The notes below the pieces were generated by a model. That model was not told the DNA's origin. It worked only from the letters and a program-made list of their open reading frames with translations, and did not search any database. Shown in pieces: positions 16,011 to 24,949 of a DNA stretch of 53,205 nt (positions are counted from its first letter, which is position 1; every line of letters begins with the position of its first letter). Position numbers and translations under genes: made by a program. This DNA comes from Phycisphaeraceae bacterium (GTDB lineage: Bacteria > Planctomycetota > Phycisphaerae > Phycisphaerales > Phycisphaeraceae), in contig NYZC01000001.1 of NCBI GenBank assembly GCA_002686995.1, forward strand, positions 1 to 53,205, in the 5' to 3' direction.

Positions 16011-16016
16011 ATTATA
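16011..16016 (-). promoter_or_regulatory. Candidate -10 box for the pilin operon
   Basis: A perfect TATAAT on the minus strand, 56 bases before the pilin start. No -35 match is found at 16-18 bases and there is no extended -10 TG, so the promoter is only a candidate. Confidence 0.35.
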
Positions 16017-16049
16017 GTCCTTGTCGGTCGACGGCCGTAGCCCGGCCGA

Positions 16050-16781
16050 TCACGCGCTGCGACGGCGCAGGAGCATGAGTCCGCCGAGACCCAGCAGGGC
16101 CATCGAGGCCGGCTCGGGGATGATCACGGCGTCGATGATGAAGTCGCGGAAGGTTGCGGCAAGCAGGACCTCACCGATGTTGGCCGGGCCCGCGGTCCCG
16201 CCGTTGATCACCGGGCTCGTCTGGCCGTCAATGCTCACCGTGAAGGTGTTGGCGTTCAGGTCGTAGTCGACGGCCCACTCCTGCCACTGCTCCGGGATGA
16301 TGGCAATGCCCGTGTCCGTGCCGTTGGCATCGGCGTGGGTGCTGGTCACGCGGTTCCAGGAAACGCCCGCGCGATTTTCGCCTGGCCCATCGGTCCGAAG
16401 GGCGATGGTGCCGCCGATGGCATCCGTATGGTTGGAGACCATCCAGGCCATCCACTCGGCCCTGACGGTACCGCCGACCAGCTGGCCGATGTTCCGCAGA
16501 AGGTTGCCGTTTGCGCAGCAGTTGTTGCCCATGTAGAGGTACTTGTCGCCTTCAATGGCCGGAGCGCCGTGGATCGTCGAAACGGTCGTATCCCACACCC
16601 AGGTTTCAGAGGCCGCGGCCCCGCCCTGCGCCCAGCCGGGAGGAAAGTTCTGGTGCGTGCCGCCTTCCCAGTCCTCGCGGAAGACGGAAGTGCCGTTGTG
16701 GAACACCTCGATCGCGAATGCCGAGTTGATGCAGACCACCAGTGCGATTGCCGCCATCAGACCAGTCGTGAAACGCGTCAT
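16050..16781 (-). CDS. PEP-CTERM protein with lectin-like (jelly-roll) domain
   Basis: A 243-residue exported protein with a strong ribosome site (AGGAGAT). Signal peptide [22 protein letters not shown] is cleaved before IEVFHNG. The mature region, with [34 protein letters not shown]-like strands and [16 protein letters not shown], has the look of a concanavalin A-like/LamG jelly roll, often carbohydrate-binding. It ends [23 protein letters not shown], a textbook PEP-CTERM signal. A good sigma-70 promoter lies upstream. Probably a surface glycan-binding protein, inferred from fold appearance only. Confidence 0.8.
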   Translation of the reverse strand: MTRFTTGLMAAIALVVCINSAFAIEVFHNGTSVFREDWEGGTHQNFPPGWAQGGAAASETWVWDTTVSTIHGAPAIEGDKYLYMGNNCCANGNLLRNIGQLVGGTVRAEWMAWMVSNHTDAIGGTIALRTDGPGENRAGVSWNRVTSTHADANGTDTGIAIIPEQWQEWAVDYDLNANTFTVSIDGQTSPVINGGTAGPANIGEVLLAATFRDFIIDAVIIPEPASMALLGLGGLMLLRRRSA

Positions 16782-16951
16782 GTCAGGATCTCCTTTCGAT
16801 ATCGTGACGCCTGAGGATCAACTTCCTACCGTCCATACGGGTACCGGTCGGTTCCGCCCACGAGGCGAAACCGAAGCCTGATCGATCAACGCTCTCGAAG
16901 CTTGATTCGCTCTGCCAATGAGTGGCTTCCTCGCTCTCTTGCTACCCCAAT

Positions 16952-16980
16952 AGAGTATTGCCGCTACCCGGTACGGTCAA
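16952..16980 (-). promoter_or_regulatory. Sigma-70 type promoter for the lectin-like PEP-CTERM gene
   Basis: On the minus strand TTGACC (16980-16975) and TACTCT (16957-16952) are separated by exactly 17 bases, about 170 bases before the start codon at 16781. This is the best promoter match I found in the window. The long leader has no other visible gene. Confidence 0.5.
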
Positions 16981-17006
16981 GGTTGCTCAGGGGGTCATAG
17001 CCCCAC

Positions 17007-17031
17007 TGGGGGCTCGCTGCGCTCGACCCCA
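17007..17031. repeat. Left arm of a 25-bp inverted repeat flanking a PhyH gene
   Basis: Perfect reverse complement of 17920-17944. The core is CTCGCTGCGCTCGACC. The arms stand 13 bases beyond the stop and 34 bases before the start of the enclosed PhyH gene. The left arm also overlaps a small hairpin AGCCCC/GGGGCT (16999-17014) that may end the PhyH transcript. Confidence 0.75.
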
Positions 17032-17043
17032 GGCGAGTCCGAT

Positions 17044-17886
17044 TCAGCCCCGCGAGGGCTCCGGGCGGCTCTCCCGGGCCTGTCGCGACAGTTCGGCGAG
17101 GTGGCCGTCGTTCGCCATCACCTGCTCGAGGTGCCGCCGCCGCGCTGGTCCGGCGGTCTCGACCATGGCGGGGCCGTAGGCACGGTCGATCCAGAATCGC
17201 GCCGCCCTGGCGATGTAGTCCCGCAGGTCCTGCAGGCGCTCTTCGGGGTACCGCTCGCAGAGGTTGATGGTGAACATGCGGCGGCGCTGCCCGCCCCCGA
17301 ACGCGGCGTGCTTCGCATTGTGGTTGAAGCAGACGACGTCGCCGGGCTGCGTCTCGAGCGCCATCGCGGGCACTTCGCTGCCGTGCACGCCCCAGCGATT
17401 CTCCGTCATCGCCAGGTCCGTCTTCAACCCCTCGGCGTAGCCCTCGCCGATGCGATGGCTGCCGGGGATGACGCGCAGCGCCCCGGTGTCCGTCGTGAGC
17501 GGATCGAGGTAGAACGCGATCTTCACGTGGTGCATCTCGGGATGCCACCCGTCCGAATGCCAACCGGTGTCGCCGACGTAGTAATTGCCGTCGCTGCCCA
17601 TGTAGTTAAAGTCGTCGCCGAGCAGGCTCGACGCGATGCCGGCGATGCGCGAGTCGTCAAGCAGGGCGCTCAGCGTCGCGCTCTGGTCGATGAACGGCAC
17701 GATGCACGAGCGCTGCTTGCCGTCGTGCGGCCGACCGTCGTGCCCGCCACCGCGCTCGCGCCAGACCGCTTCGAACGCGTCCACGATCTCATCGATACGG
17801 TCGGCCACCAGGCCGGGGAACGCGAGATAACCGAACGTTTCGTAGAAGGCGATCTGCTCGGGGCTGAGCGGGATGGGTTCGGACAT
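17044..17886 (-). CDS. Phytanoyl-CoA dioxygenase (PhyH) family protein, copy 2
   Basis: A 280-residue Fe(II)/2-oxoglutarate oxygenase with ribosome site AAGGAG. It starts with the usual LSPEQIAFYETFGYLAFPGLV helix-strand. Metal ligands: His110-x-Asp112 (GWHSDGWHP) and distal His193 (NHNAKHAAF), with Arg around 201-203 for 2-oxoglutarate. The core RVIPGSHRIG is conserved. The C-terminal 60 residues form an extra charged helical tail (ERLQDLRDYIARAARFWIDR). The gene is enclosed by a perfect 25-bp inverted repeat, so it could have moved as a unit or simply sit between two copies of a common intergenic repeat. Substrate unknown. Confidence 0.9.
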   Translation of the reverse strand: MSEPIPLSPEQIAFYETFGYLAFPGLVADRIDEIVDAFEAVWRERGGGHDGRPHDGKQRSCIVPFIDQSATLSALLDDSRIAGIASSLLGDDFNYMGSDGNYYVGDTGWHSDGWHPEMHHVKIAFYLDPLTTDTGALRVIPGSHRIGEGYAEGLKTDLAMTENRWGVHGSEVPAMALETQPGDVVCFNHNAKHAAFGGGQRRRMFTINLCERYPEERLQDLRDYIARAARFWIDRAYGPAMVETAGPARRRHLEQVMANDGHLAELSRQARESRPEPSRG

Positions 17887-17910
17887 GGCTTGCTCCTTCA
17901 GCCGGAGTAT

Positions 17911-17945
<35 letters not shown>

Positions 17946-18039
17946 GGAGGGCGTCTTGCGCGCGTGAGGAGATGGGCCTCCATTCGCTCCTCTCGCGTGC
18001 TTCTGAAGTCGCCAGACACTTCAGATTCCCCGGAGGGAG

Positions 18040-18156
18040 TCAAACCCCGGGTCGGACCCCCTTGCCCCCCCAGCCAAGGTCGAAGGCCAGGTACAGCCCG
18101 TCACCGCTGCTCTTCTTCGAATCCCCGCTACAATCCAACTTCTGGGTCGCTGTCAT
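18040..18156 (-). pseudogene. Relic: N-terminus of an IS110-family transposase
   Basis: The 411-bp gap holds a 38-residue minus-strand reading frame with a strong ribosome site (AAGGAG, 7 bases before ATG 18156). It contains GDGLYLAFDLGW, which matches the start of the DEDD domain of many IS110/IS1111 transposases (typically LYLAxELxW followed by WKLAF). The first DEDD aspartate would be Asp26. Similarity ends at once after LGW and the frame stops twelve bases... within ten codons (GGKGVRPGV). The element is therefore cut off about 30 codons in, with only its upstream end left. IS110 elements carry a non-coding guide RNA next to the transposase, so part of that region may survive at 18157-18290. 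Downstream at 18011-18032 is a 7-bp hairpin ACTTCAG/CTGAAGT. Confidence 0.5.
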
Positions 18157-18297
18157 TGCTAGGCTCCTTGTGAAACGAGGTTTAACGGACCCTCTGGAGC
18201 TTAACGATCAGCGGCCCTTTTCTGAAGATGCCGTGCGAAGCTTCGCTCCGCACATAGGATCTTACGCCACGCGGTTCGCCATCGTCGCGTCCCGAAT

Positions 18298-19827
18298 TCA
18301 GTCCGCGAACGCGAACGTGAACAGGCTCGTCAGGCTCAGGCGAAAGCGCAGGTGAAGTGAACGACCGCGCAGCGCGGACAGATCGTCGCTGCCGTTCCAG
18401 GTCACGATGCAGTCGAACATGTTGCGACGGATGACGTCGCAGTCGTCGAAGCTGAAGCCCGGAATCACGTGGCCGCCGAGGACGTTGCCCCGGCCCTCGG
18501 CCGACTCGACCAGCTCGACGCGCAGATCAGGCATCGGCGCCATCGCGGTCCGACTCACGGGTTTTTCCGCGTGCGGGGCGGTGTTGAGCTGGAGCCGATT
18601 GCCCTCGACGACCACCTCGCGCGTCAGCAGGTAGCCGGGCTCGCGCCCGGCGCGTTGCGCGATGAACCGGTCACGGGGCAGCTTCGCGAGTCCGACCGAC
18701 GTCGCAAGGTGGACCATGCCGTGGGGTTCGCTTCGCTGCGCGCCGTAGTAGAACCACATTTCGTTGCCCATGAGCACGGGCGCCGACGCGCCGAGCACCC
18801 AGCCGCTGTCCCACGCGCCGTCCGGACCGGGCTCGATGAGCCACGCGCGATCGTGGGGGCGGTGCCAGTGGAAGCCGTCGTGACTCCAGCAGAGCATGAG
18901 CCGACCCGCCGCGCAGCCCGACGGGTCGACGTAACAGGCGTTCGCGAGGAACACGCCGTTCTGGAACCAGGGGCGGAAGTGATCGATGTCGTGCCAGTCC
19001 GCGTCGGCGTCGCGCTCGTCCGTATAGAGCACCGTGCGCGGCTTCGACCAGCTCACGAGATCCCGGCTCACCGAAACGCTCACGCGCCGCCGGTGATGGC
19101 GGGCGAGGCCCGAGTCGGGATCGGCGTCGGTCCACCCCTTCGCGAGGTTGCTGTAGCCGAACGCGAACACCGGCGGGCGGCCGTACCAGAGCCAGCGCTG
19201 CCGGATCGGGTCCCAGACCGGCGTGTTGACGCAGTCGTAGTGGCCGCTGATCACCGGGTTGCGCGGCTCGGGCGTCCAGTGGATGCCGTCGGGCGAGTAC
19301 GCGAGGCAGAAACCGCTCTCGCCCTTCGGCGCGTCGAGGTAGCCCATGATGTAGTGGCGATCGACGTCGTCGGGGTCGGGGTTCACTACGATCGAGGACC
19401 GGTCGCATTCCTTCACGCCCGCGAGCACGATGTTGTTGCGATCGCTGCCACGGTGCTTCAGCAGGCCGAGCGCCGGCTTGGTCCAGTGCACGCCGTTGTC
19501 GCTTTCCGCGTAGCGGCAGAAGTCGGCGTGATGCTCCGCCGAGTCAGGGTCGGCGGGGAGACGGCCGCGGAAGGTCTCCTCGATATCCGCGTCCTGGTAC
19601 CACATCATCATCGTGCCGCGCGGCTCGTCGCGGATGACGTGACAGTCGTAGCAGTTGAACTCGCCGGGCTGATCCGGCACCATGATGGGGTTGCCGGCGA
19701 ACTTGACCGGCTGTATCGACACGCGCGTGAGATTCCAGCGGTCCTCCACGGTGTGCTCATCGAGAAGGAGCTGCGGCACGTGGCCGATTCGCATCGGCTC
19801 GCCTTCGAAATAATCGCCGTTCGCCAT
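18298..19827 (-). CDS. GH32/GH43-like five-bladed beta-propeller protein
   Basis: A 509-residue soluble protein without signal peptide. Blade signatures repeat along the chain: YAESDNGVHWTKP, AYSPDGIHWTPEP, SVSRDLVSWSKP and CWSHDGFHWHRP, with WDPIRQRWLWYGR and GWVLGASAPVLMGNEMWFYYGA between them. The order and spacing match the propeller half of the CBM9 protein at 12.3-14.3 kb, so the two are paralogous in that region, but this one has no CBM9; its C-terminal 120 residues form a beta-sandwich-like tail (RTAMAPMPDLRVELVESAEG). Catalytic acids cannot be fixed by eye. It is divergent from the next gene. Likely a glycosidase or phosphorylase of plant- or algal-type oligosaccharides; this is inference. 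Confidence 0.75.
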   Translation of the reverse strand: MANGDYFEGEPMRIGHVPQLLLDEHTVEDRWNLTRVSIQPVKFAGNPIMVPDQPGEFNCYDCHVIRDEPRGTMMMWYQDADIEETFRGRLPADPDSAEHHADFCRYAESDNGVHWTKPALGLLKHRGSDRNNIVLAGVKECDRSSIVVNPDPDDVDRHYIMGYLDAPKGESGFCLAYSPDGIHWTPEPRNPVISGHYDCVNTPVWDPIRQRWLWYGRPPVFAFGYSNLAKGWTDADPDSGLARHHRRRVSVSVSRDLVSWSKPRTVLYTDERDADADWHDIDHFRPWFQNGVFLANACYVDPSGCAAGRLMLCWSHDGFHWHRPHDRAWLIEPGPDGAWDSGWVLGASAPVLMGNEMWFYYGAQRSEPHGMVHLATSVGLAKLPRDRFIAQRAGREPGYLLTREVVVEGNRLQLNTAPHAEKPVSRTAMAPMPDLRVELVESAEGRGNVLGGHVIPGFSFDDCDVIRRNMFDCIVTWNGSDDLSALRGRSLHLRFRLSLTSLFTFAFAD

Positions 19828-19889
19828 CGCTCAGAAGACGATAGGGACGGCCCTGTGCGGGTTCAACCCGGACCGCCCGGATTCAACGG

Positions 19890-20690
19890 TTGCAGCAGAT
19901 CAACGTCTACCCGCCGACCTGCATGGACATCTGGCTCAACGAGCCGCGGCGCGGCGAGCGCAGCCAGGCACCCGCGAACCTCCTGCGCTTCTGGTTTCCC
20001 GAGTCCGTGCTGGCCTTCGACGCCGCGGACAACCTGCTCTGGGAGGCCACCTACGAGGATCTCCGGGCGCCGTGGAAGTACGAGAACCTCGCGATCGCGG
20101 ATATGAAGAGCGGGCGGAAGATTCGCAAGGCGCTGGTGCGTACGGAGAACGTGCACGACCTGGCGCTGATTCAATGCGGCGTGCGCTGGGAGGGCATGCA
20201 GGCGCACCTTTCCCTCGACTTCAACAACGTCGGACCGGTGCGGTGGCACCGGTTGTCGACGAGCACGTGCCTGCAGCGCTCGGCCACGCCCGAGTACATC
20301 GACGAGGACAACGACCGGACGTTCGTGGTGAGCGACGGCGGGTTCGTGGCGAGCCGCGAGCTTGTCTTTCCGTCCGACCGGCCGATGATCTACGGTCACC
20401 TCGGCAAGGACCTGCCAATGCAGGACGGCTCGAAGCGCACGCTGACCGAGGAGGCGATGTTCGTCGTGTCGAAGAATGGCCGGTACGTGCTGGGCTACGG
20501 GTGGAAGGGGGCCCGCCGGCTGTTTCTCAACCGGTCGTTGTGCGTCCGGTGCCTGCACTCGGACGTGCAGCTCGAAGGGATCGATCCCGGAATGCTGATC
20601 CGTTGCCGCGGGACCCTGTTTCTCGAAGAGGGATCGCTCGAGCAGGCGCTGGAGAGGTTTCGGGCGTGGAAGGAAAGCGATGAGGGATGA
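19890..20690 (+). CDS. Hypothetical protein, beta-rich, next to TIM-barrel gene
   Basis: About 266 residues from a TTG at 19890, or 255 from the ATG at 19923; neither has a clear ribosome site. I do not recognise the family. It has no signal peptide or membrane segment. The chain is rich in short strands (LALIQCGVRWEGMQAHLSLD, TFVVSDGGFVASRELVFPSD) and ends with a helix, LEEGSLEQALERFRAWKES. Two close cysteines occur in RSLCVRCLHSDVQ. The gene lies 52 bp before the TIM-barrel gene on the same strand and 62 bp from the divergent propeller glycosidase, so it is probably part of the same sugar-related unit. Confidence 0.65.
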   Translation: MQQINVYPPTCMDIWLNEPRRGERSQAPANLLRFWFPESVLAFDAADNLLWEATYEDLRAPWKYENLAIADMKSGRKIRKALVRTENVHDLALIQCGVRWEGMQAHLSLDFNNVGPVRWHRLSTSTCLQRSATPEYIDEDNDRTFVVSDGGFVASRELVFPSDRPMIYGHLGKDLPMQDGSKRTLTEEAMFVVSKNGRYVLGYGWKGARRLFLNRSLCVRCLHSDVQLEGIDPGMLIRCRGTLFLEEGSLEQALERFRAWKESDEG

Positions 20691-20742
20691 GCGTGGTGGG
20701 GATTGAGCGAGGCGCGACGTTCTCGAATTGGGAGCACGAACG

Positions 20743-22269
20743 ATGGGTATTCCGAAGCTGATTTACAACTCCGACGGCGACAGCACGACCCTCGGCCCGT
20801 TCGAGCCGCCGATCACCGTCGACCAGGCGTGCCGCGACATCGAGGAGGTGGTCGGCACGGCGGTCGACGTGTTCAGCAACTCGATGGGGCGCGGGGACGA
20901 GACGTTCTCCCATCCGACCGAGTACGGGTCCCGGTTCGGCGACGGTGTGACCGAATGGCCCGAAGCCGGGAGCGTGCGCTGGGTGAAGCGGATGTACGAC
21001 AACGAAAGGGCGCTCACGAACCAGGGCGTCAACCTCGTCGAGCTTCTCGCCGAGCGCGCGCATGCGCGCGGGCTGCAGTTCTGGCCGACGCTGCGCATGA
21101 ACGACATCCACGAGGACGACAGCACTCGCTTCAGCAGCTTTCGCAGCGAGTTCAAGAAGGCGAACCCGGAGCTGCTCATCGGGTCGCCCTATCCCCAGCG
21201 TTACGGCTACGGCTACCCGGCGGACGATTTCACCTGGGCGTTCGACTTCATCCACGAAGAGGTGCGCGAGCGAAAGATCGGCCTCATCCTCGAAACCTGC
21301 GAGCGCTACGACGTCGACGGGTTCGAGCTCGATTTTCAGCGCGGACCCTGGTACTTCAAGGACGGGATGGAGCAGGAGGGCATGCCCCTGCTCACCGACA
21401 TGATGCGAAAGATCCGGGAGGGCACGAAGCGCATCGCGGCCGGGAAGGGCAGGCCATTCACGCTCATGCTGCGCATCGCGCCGACCCTGGCGAAATGTGA
21501 GGCGAACGGAATCGACGCGCCCACGTGGATCCAGGAGGAGCTGGCCGACCTGTTCGTGCCGATGAACAACACGTATCTCGACATGAGCGCGCACGTGAAG
21601 CAGTTCGTCGAGCTGGCGAAGGGGACGAGCTGCCACATCGGCGCGGGGCTCGAGCACCTCGCGAAGGGGTACGGGCACGCCGGCGCCGACATGCTCTACG
21701 CGGCGGCTTCGAGCTACTTCCGCCAGGGCGCCACGTTCATCTACCTGTTCAACTACGACTGCCACCGGAAGAACCTGCCGGTCGACGGCCCGTACACGCC
21801 GGCCGAGATCCAGGTGCTCAGGGAGATCCACGATCCGGCGCTGATCTCTCGGAGGAACAAGTGCTACACGGTGACGGCGGACGTCATGTCGCGTCTTCCG
21901 GAGGAGGGGGGCCTGTTCCCGTTGCCGTTCCTGCTCCACGGCGCGGGCGACGCGGCGCGGTTCACCATTCATGTCGGCGACGACATCGAGGCCGCCCGCC
22001 GCGACGGTGTGCTGAACGACATGTGGCTGCGCGTGACCGCGACCGACGGCCGGGGGGAGCACGTCGACCTGTCCGTCGCGCTGAACGGTGAGACGCTCGG
22101 TCCGGGCCACCGCGCCGAAATGCCGAAGGTGACGACGCTGACGCATGACGGCGTCCCGGCGCGGCAGGACGACAACGAGGTCGCCATCACGCTTTCACGC
22201 ACAGATCAGGCCGGGCCCGTGCGGCTCGAGGGAATCGAGTTGGTGATCACCTACAGGGGCGCGTCGTAG
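20743..22269 (+). CDS. TIM-barrel glycoside-hydrolase-like protein
   Basis: A 508-residue soluble protein; ATG 20743 has GGGAG eight bases upstream. Alternating strands and helices fit a barrel: GLQFWPTLRMNDIHED, RYDVDGFELDFQRGPWYF, FTLMLRIAPT, YLDMSAHVKQFVELAKG, ATFIYLFNYDC. The strand DVDGFELDFQR ends in acidic residues, as catalytic strands of GH10- or GHL10-like barrels do. A C-terminal beta-sandwich of about 110 residues (RFTIHVGDDIEAARRDGVLND...VRLEGIELVITYRG) resembles accessory domains of large sugar hydrolases. It follows the unknown protein by 52 bp. Substrate and catalytic competence are not known. Confidence 0.7.
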   Translation: MGIPKLIYNSDGDSTTLGPFEPPITVDQACRDIEEVVGTAVDVFSNSMGRGDETFSHPTEYGSRFGDGVTEWPEAGSVRWVKRMYDNERALTNQGVNLVELLAERAHARGLQFWPTLRMNDIHEDDSTRFSSFRSEFKKANPELLIGSPYPQRYGYGYPADDFTWAFDFIHEEVRERKIGLILETCERYDVDGFELDFQRGPWYFKDGMEQEGMPLLTDMMRKIREGTKRIAAGKGRPFTLMLRIAPTLAKCEANGIDAPTWIQEELADLFVPMNNTYLDMSAHVKQFVELAKGTSCHIGAGLEHLAKGYGHAGADMLYAAASSYFRQGATFIYLFNYDCHRKNLPVDGPYTPAEIQVLREIHDPALISRRNKCYTVTADVMSRLPEEGGLFPLPFLLHGAGDAARFTIHVGDDIEAARRDGVLNDMWLRVTATDGRGEHVDLSVALNGETLGPGHRAEMPKVTTLTHDGVPARQDDNEVAITLSRTDQAGPVRLEGIELVITYRGAS

Positions 22270-22336
22270 GCGAGGTCGCCGAACGCGTGGAGGGAAGCAC
22301 GGCCTGACGGGGCAGGGCCATAACAGAATAGGATGA

Positions 22337-23098
22337 TCAACGTGGCTTGCGGGCCACGAAGAACTGATATCCGTACGATGTACCGAAGCGACGCCGGGTC
22401 TCGATTTCGCGTGCGGTGGCTTCGACGAGATCCGTCGCCGGCCCGTCCTGCGCGTATTTCTCGCGGAGCGGCGGCAGCTTGCCTTCCAGCGGCGTGTAGT
22501 AGTGCTCCCACCAGTCCCTGTCGGGCAGCGTGAATTCGCCCACAGTCTCGTACCCGGTCGCGCGGATGGCGTTCAGGACGCCGGCCACGTCGGTCATGGC
22601 CGGATACGCCTCCGCGAAGAATTCAGTGACGCCCCGAGGCGGGGCATCGCGCAGCCAGACGAGCTCGGTCAGCGCGATGTACCCGCCGGCCCGGAGCAAC
22701 GGCTTCCAGGCGGCGAGAGCTTCCCTGACGCCCATGATGTAGGCCGCGCCCTCGGACCAGACGAGATCGAAGGCCTGTGGCGGAAACGGCAGGTCGTGCA
22801 TGTCGCCGTTACGGATTTCGATGCGATCGGCCACGCCGGCGGTCCGCACCCGCGCCGCCAGCTGGTCGAGGTATTCCTGGTGGAGATCGACCGCCGTGAT
22901 GTGACCGCCGAGCGCACGGGCGAGGACCATCGTCTGCATGCCGGGACCGCAACCGATGTCGAGCACCGCCGGGTCGGCGGGCAGCTCGCGGCAGAGCGAC
23001 AGCGCCCGGGCGGTGCTCTCGTCCGAGCCGGGGCCCTGCCGGGGGAGGCCGCGCTGGATATCCAGGAAGATTTCCATAGGATCGGCATCTGGCGCCAT
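22337..23098 (-). CDS. Class I SAM-dependent methyltransferase
   Basis: A 253-residue methyltransferase. Motif I is VLDIGCGPGMQTMVLAR at about 53-69, the acidic residue of motif II is in ITAVDLHQEYL, and motif III/IV is GDMHDLPFPPQAFDLVWSEGAAYIMG, together typical of methyltransferase domain 11/25 proteins. The C-terminal part with RDWWEHYYTPLE is substrate-specific. Start 23098 is preferred because AAGG lies ten bases upstream; the frame is open further. It is divergent from the M20 gene across 89 bp. Acceptor unknown: small molecules such as quinone or polyketide-like compounds are typical of the family. Confidence 0.85.
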   Translation of the reverse strand: MAPDADPMEIFLDIQRGLPRQGPGSDESTARALSLCRELPADPAVLDIGCGPGMQTMVLARALGGHITAVDLHQEYLDQLAARVRTAGVADRIEIRNGDMHDLPFPPQAFDLVWSEGAAYIMGVREALAAWKPLLRAGGYIALTELVWLRDAPPRGVTEFFAEAYPAMTDVAGVLNAIRATGYETVGEFTLPDRDWWEHYYTPLEGKLPPLREKYAQDGPATDLVEATAREIETRRRFGTSYGYQFFVARKPR

Positions 23099-23187
23099 GC
23101 GCGTTACCTTACCCTGTTTGGACTCGCACCGAGCGGACGATGTTGGGCCGCTGAGATGCTGCGGGTCAACCGCCTGGGAGGTCTTCG

Positions 23188-24912
23188 ATGACCATCGCCG
23201 AGCAAGCCGCGTCACCCGCGTTTCGTGATCAGCTCGTGGACATGCTGGTGAAGATGTGCGCCATCGACACCACGCCGAACGGCGACGTCGAGGCGTTCGC
23301 CGCGAACGAGTCGGCGATCTTCGACATCCTCGAGTCGTGGTTCGAAGAGTGCGGATTCGAGGCGGCGCGCACCGAGCGCCGCCCGATGAACCCCGCCATC
23401 GAGCGTCATCCTTTCTTCTCGCAGCTCTACTACACCCGGACCGAGGATCGTCCCGGGGGACTCGACGCCGCGGCGTGCTACGCGAACCGATCGAATCTCC
23501 TGCTGTTCGTGGACGGGGAGCAGCGCGACGCGAGCGGCGTCGACCATGCGATCAACGCGCACATCGACGTGATCGCGCCGTTCATTCCGCCCCGCGTCGA
23601 GGGCGACATCGTGTACGGGCGCGGCGCCTGCGACGACAAGGGCAACGCGGTGGCGATGATGGGCGCGATCCGGCTCGTCGCCGACTGGCTCCGGGACCGC
23701 GGCCGCCGCCTCAATCGGCATCTCACCTGCATGCTCGTGCTCGACGAGGAGTCCGGCGGCAACGGCTCGCTCTCGCTGGCGATCGACCGCGATCTCAAGC
23801 AGCGATACCAGAGCCTAACGGTGCTGGAGATCTGCGAAAACCGTATCCATCCCGCCAATCGCGGCGCCGTGTGGTACAAGGTCGAGGCGAAAGTGCCGGA
23901 CACGCACCTGCTCGAGGCCGCGGCGTACGTCGTGGCCCAGCTCGAGCGCGAAGGGCGCGCCATCCGCGCCGAGTCGCGGCACGCGCTTTTTCCGCACCGT
24001 CCGGTGCAGACCTGCCACGGCATCATCGGCGACTGCGGCGATCACCCTTCGCGCATCAACGGAGAGGTGGCGTTCGACATCGTCGTCGATGGGGGCGACG
24101 CGGCGGGCGCCCGCACGCTCGTCACCGACGTCATTCAGTTCGCGCTCGACGAGTACTGTGGCGTTTACGGCGACAAGACGAAGGTCAACGACGCGACCAC
24201 GGGCAGGCCCAAGGTCGATCACCACTACGATCTCGAGGATGCCCCTCACGGGCTTTCGATCACCGTCCACGGAGCCACGGGCCACATGGGCTCGATCTTC
24301 GAGAACGACGGTGCGATCACGAAGATGATGACGATGGTGCGCGCCCTCATGCGCAGTCGCGAGGCGATCGAGCGCGTCACGGGCGGAAGCGTCGTGTTTC
24401 GTCAGAACGGGTGGGCCGATCCGTCCCACCTCGTTCTCGAGGGCGGCCAGGGCTTCCTCCCGACGCACGAGCTGGACGAGGTGCAGCGCCGCCTGACCAC
24501 GGCCGTCCACCGCGGCGCCGGTCACTACCTGCGCATGATCGGCCGCGACGGCGATGCGGCCGGCCTGTTCGACGTCACGTTCGACAAACTGCACAACGCC
24601 GCGTTCGACGGCGACCCGGACTCACCGGACATGCGCAACGCCATCGACTGCGCTCGGCGCGCGGGCATCTGGCGCGACGATCCGATCCGCGGTTGGGACG
24701 TCTCGAGCGACGCGCGCATCTTCGCCAAGGAATACGACGATCTGCCCGTGATCACGACCGGGCCGGGCTCGCTCAACCATGCGCACAGCGACTTCGAGCA
24801 GATCGACGTCAACGAAATGATCAAGGCGGCAGAGTTCCTGGCGCATTACATCCTGAAGCAGACCGGAACGTCCGAGGAGGATCAGGGGACGACGAATGAA
24901 CACGGATCGTGA
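23188..24912 (+). CDS. M20-family metallopeptidase/deacylase, long form
   Basis: A 574-residue di-zinc hydrolase, longer than usual for the family (about 400-450). Start has GGGAGG five bases upstream. Metal-site motifs: His125 (NAHIDVIAP, with Asp127), Asp150 (GRGACDDKGNAVAM), and Glu187/Glu188 (LVLDEESGGNGS). A lid dimerisation domain is expected in the middle. Late motif ITTGPGSLNHAHSDFEQID holds the last ligand histidine. The extra length is in an insertion after the metal site, including SITVHGATGHMGSIFENDG. It precedes the Gfo/Idh/MocA gene by 37 bp. Probably hydrolyses a dipeptide or N-acyl compound; the exact substrate is open. Confidence 0.85.
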   Translation: MTIAEQAASPAFRDQLVDMLVKMCAIDTTPNGDVEAFAANESAIFDILESWFEECGFEAARTERRPMNPAIERHPFFSQLYYTRTEDRPGGLDAAACYANRSNLLLFVDGEQRDASGVDHAINAHIDVIAPFIPPRVEGDIVYGRGACDDKGNAVAMMGAIRLVADWLRDRGRRLNRHLTCMLVLDEESGGNGSLSLAIDRDLKQRYQSLTVLEICENRIHPANRGAVWYKVEAKVPDTHLLEAAAYVVAQLEREGRAIRAESRHALFPHRPVQTCHGIIGDCGDHPSRINGEVAFDIVVDGGDAAGARTLVTDVIQFALDEYCGVYGDKTKVNDATTGRPKVDHHYDLEDAPHGLSITVHGATGHMGSIFENDGAITKMMTMVRALMRSREAIERVTGGSVVFRQNGWADPSHLVLEGGQGFLPTHELDEVQRRLTTAVHRGAGHYLRMIGRDGDAAGLFDVTFDKLHNAAFDGDPDSPDMRNAIDCARRAGIWRDDPIRGWDVSSDARIFAKEYDDLPVITTGPGSLNHAHSDFEQIDVNEMIKAAEFLAHYILKQTGTSEEDQGTTNEHGS

Positions 24913-24949
24913 CAGGCAGTGACCGCGGCAACATCTACGGAGCATTTCG

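Noticed and set aside
18005-18075. tRNA-like fold around a CTGAAGT/ACTTCAG stem
   Set aside because: The T-loop consensus and acceptor stem pairing are missing; only one stem is present.
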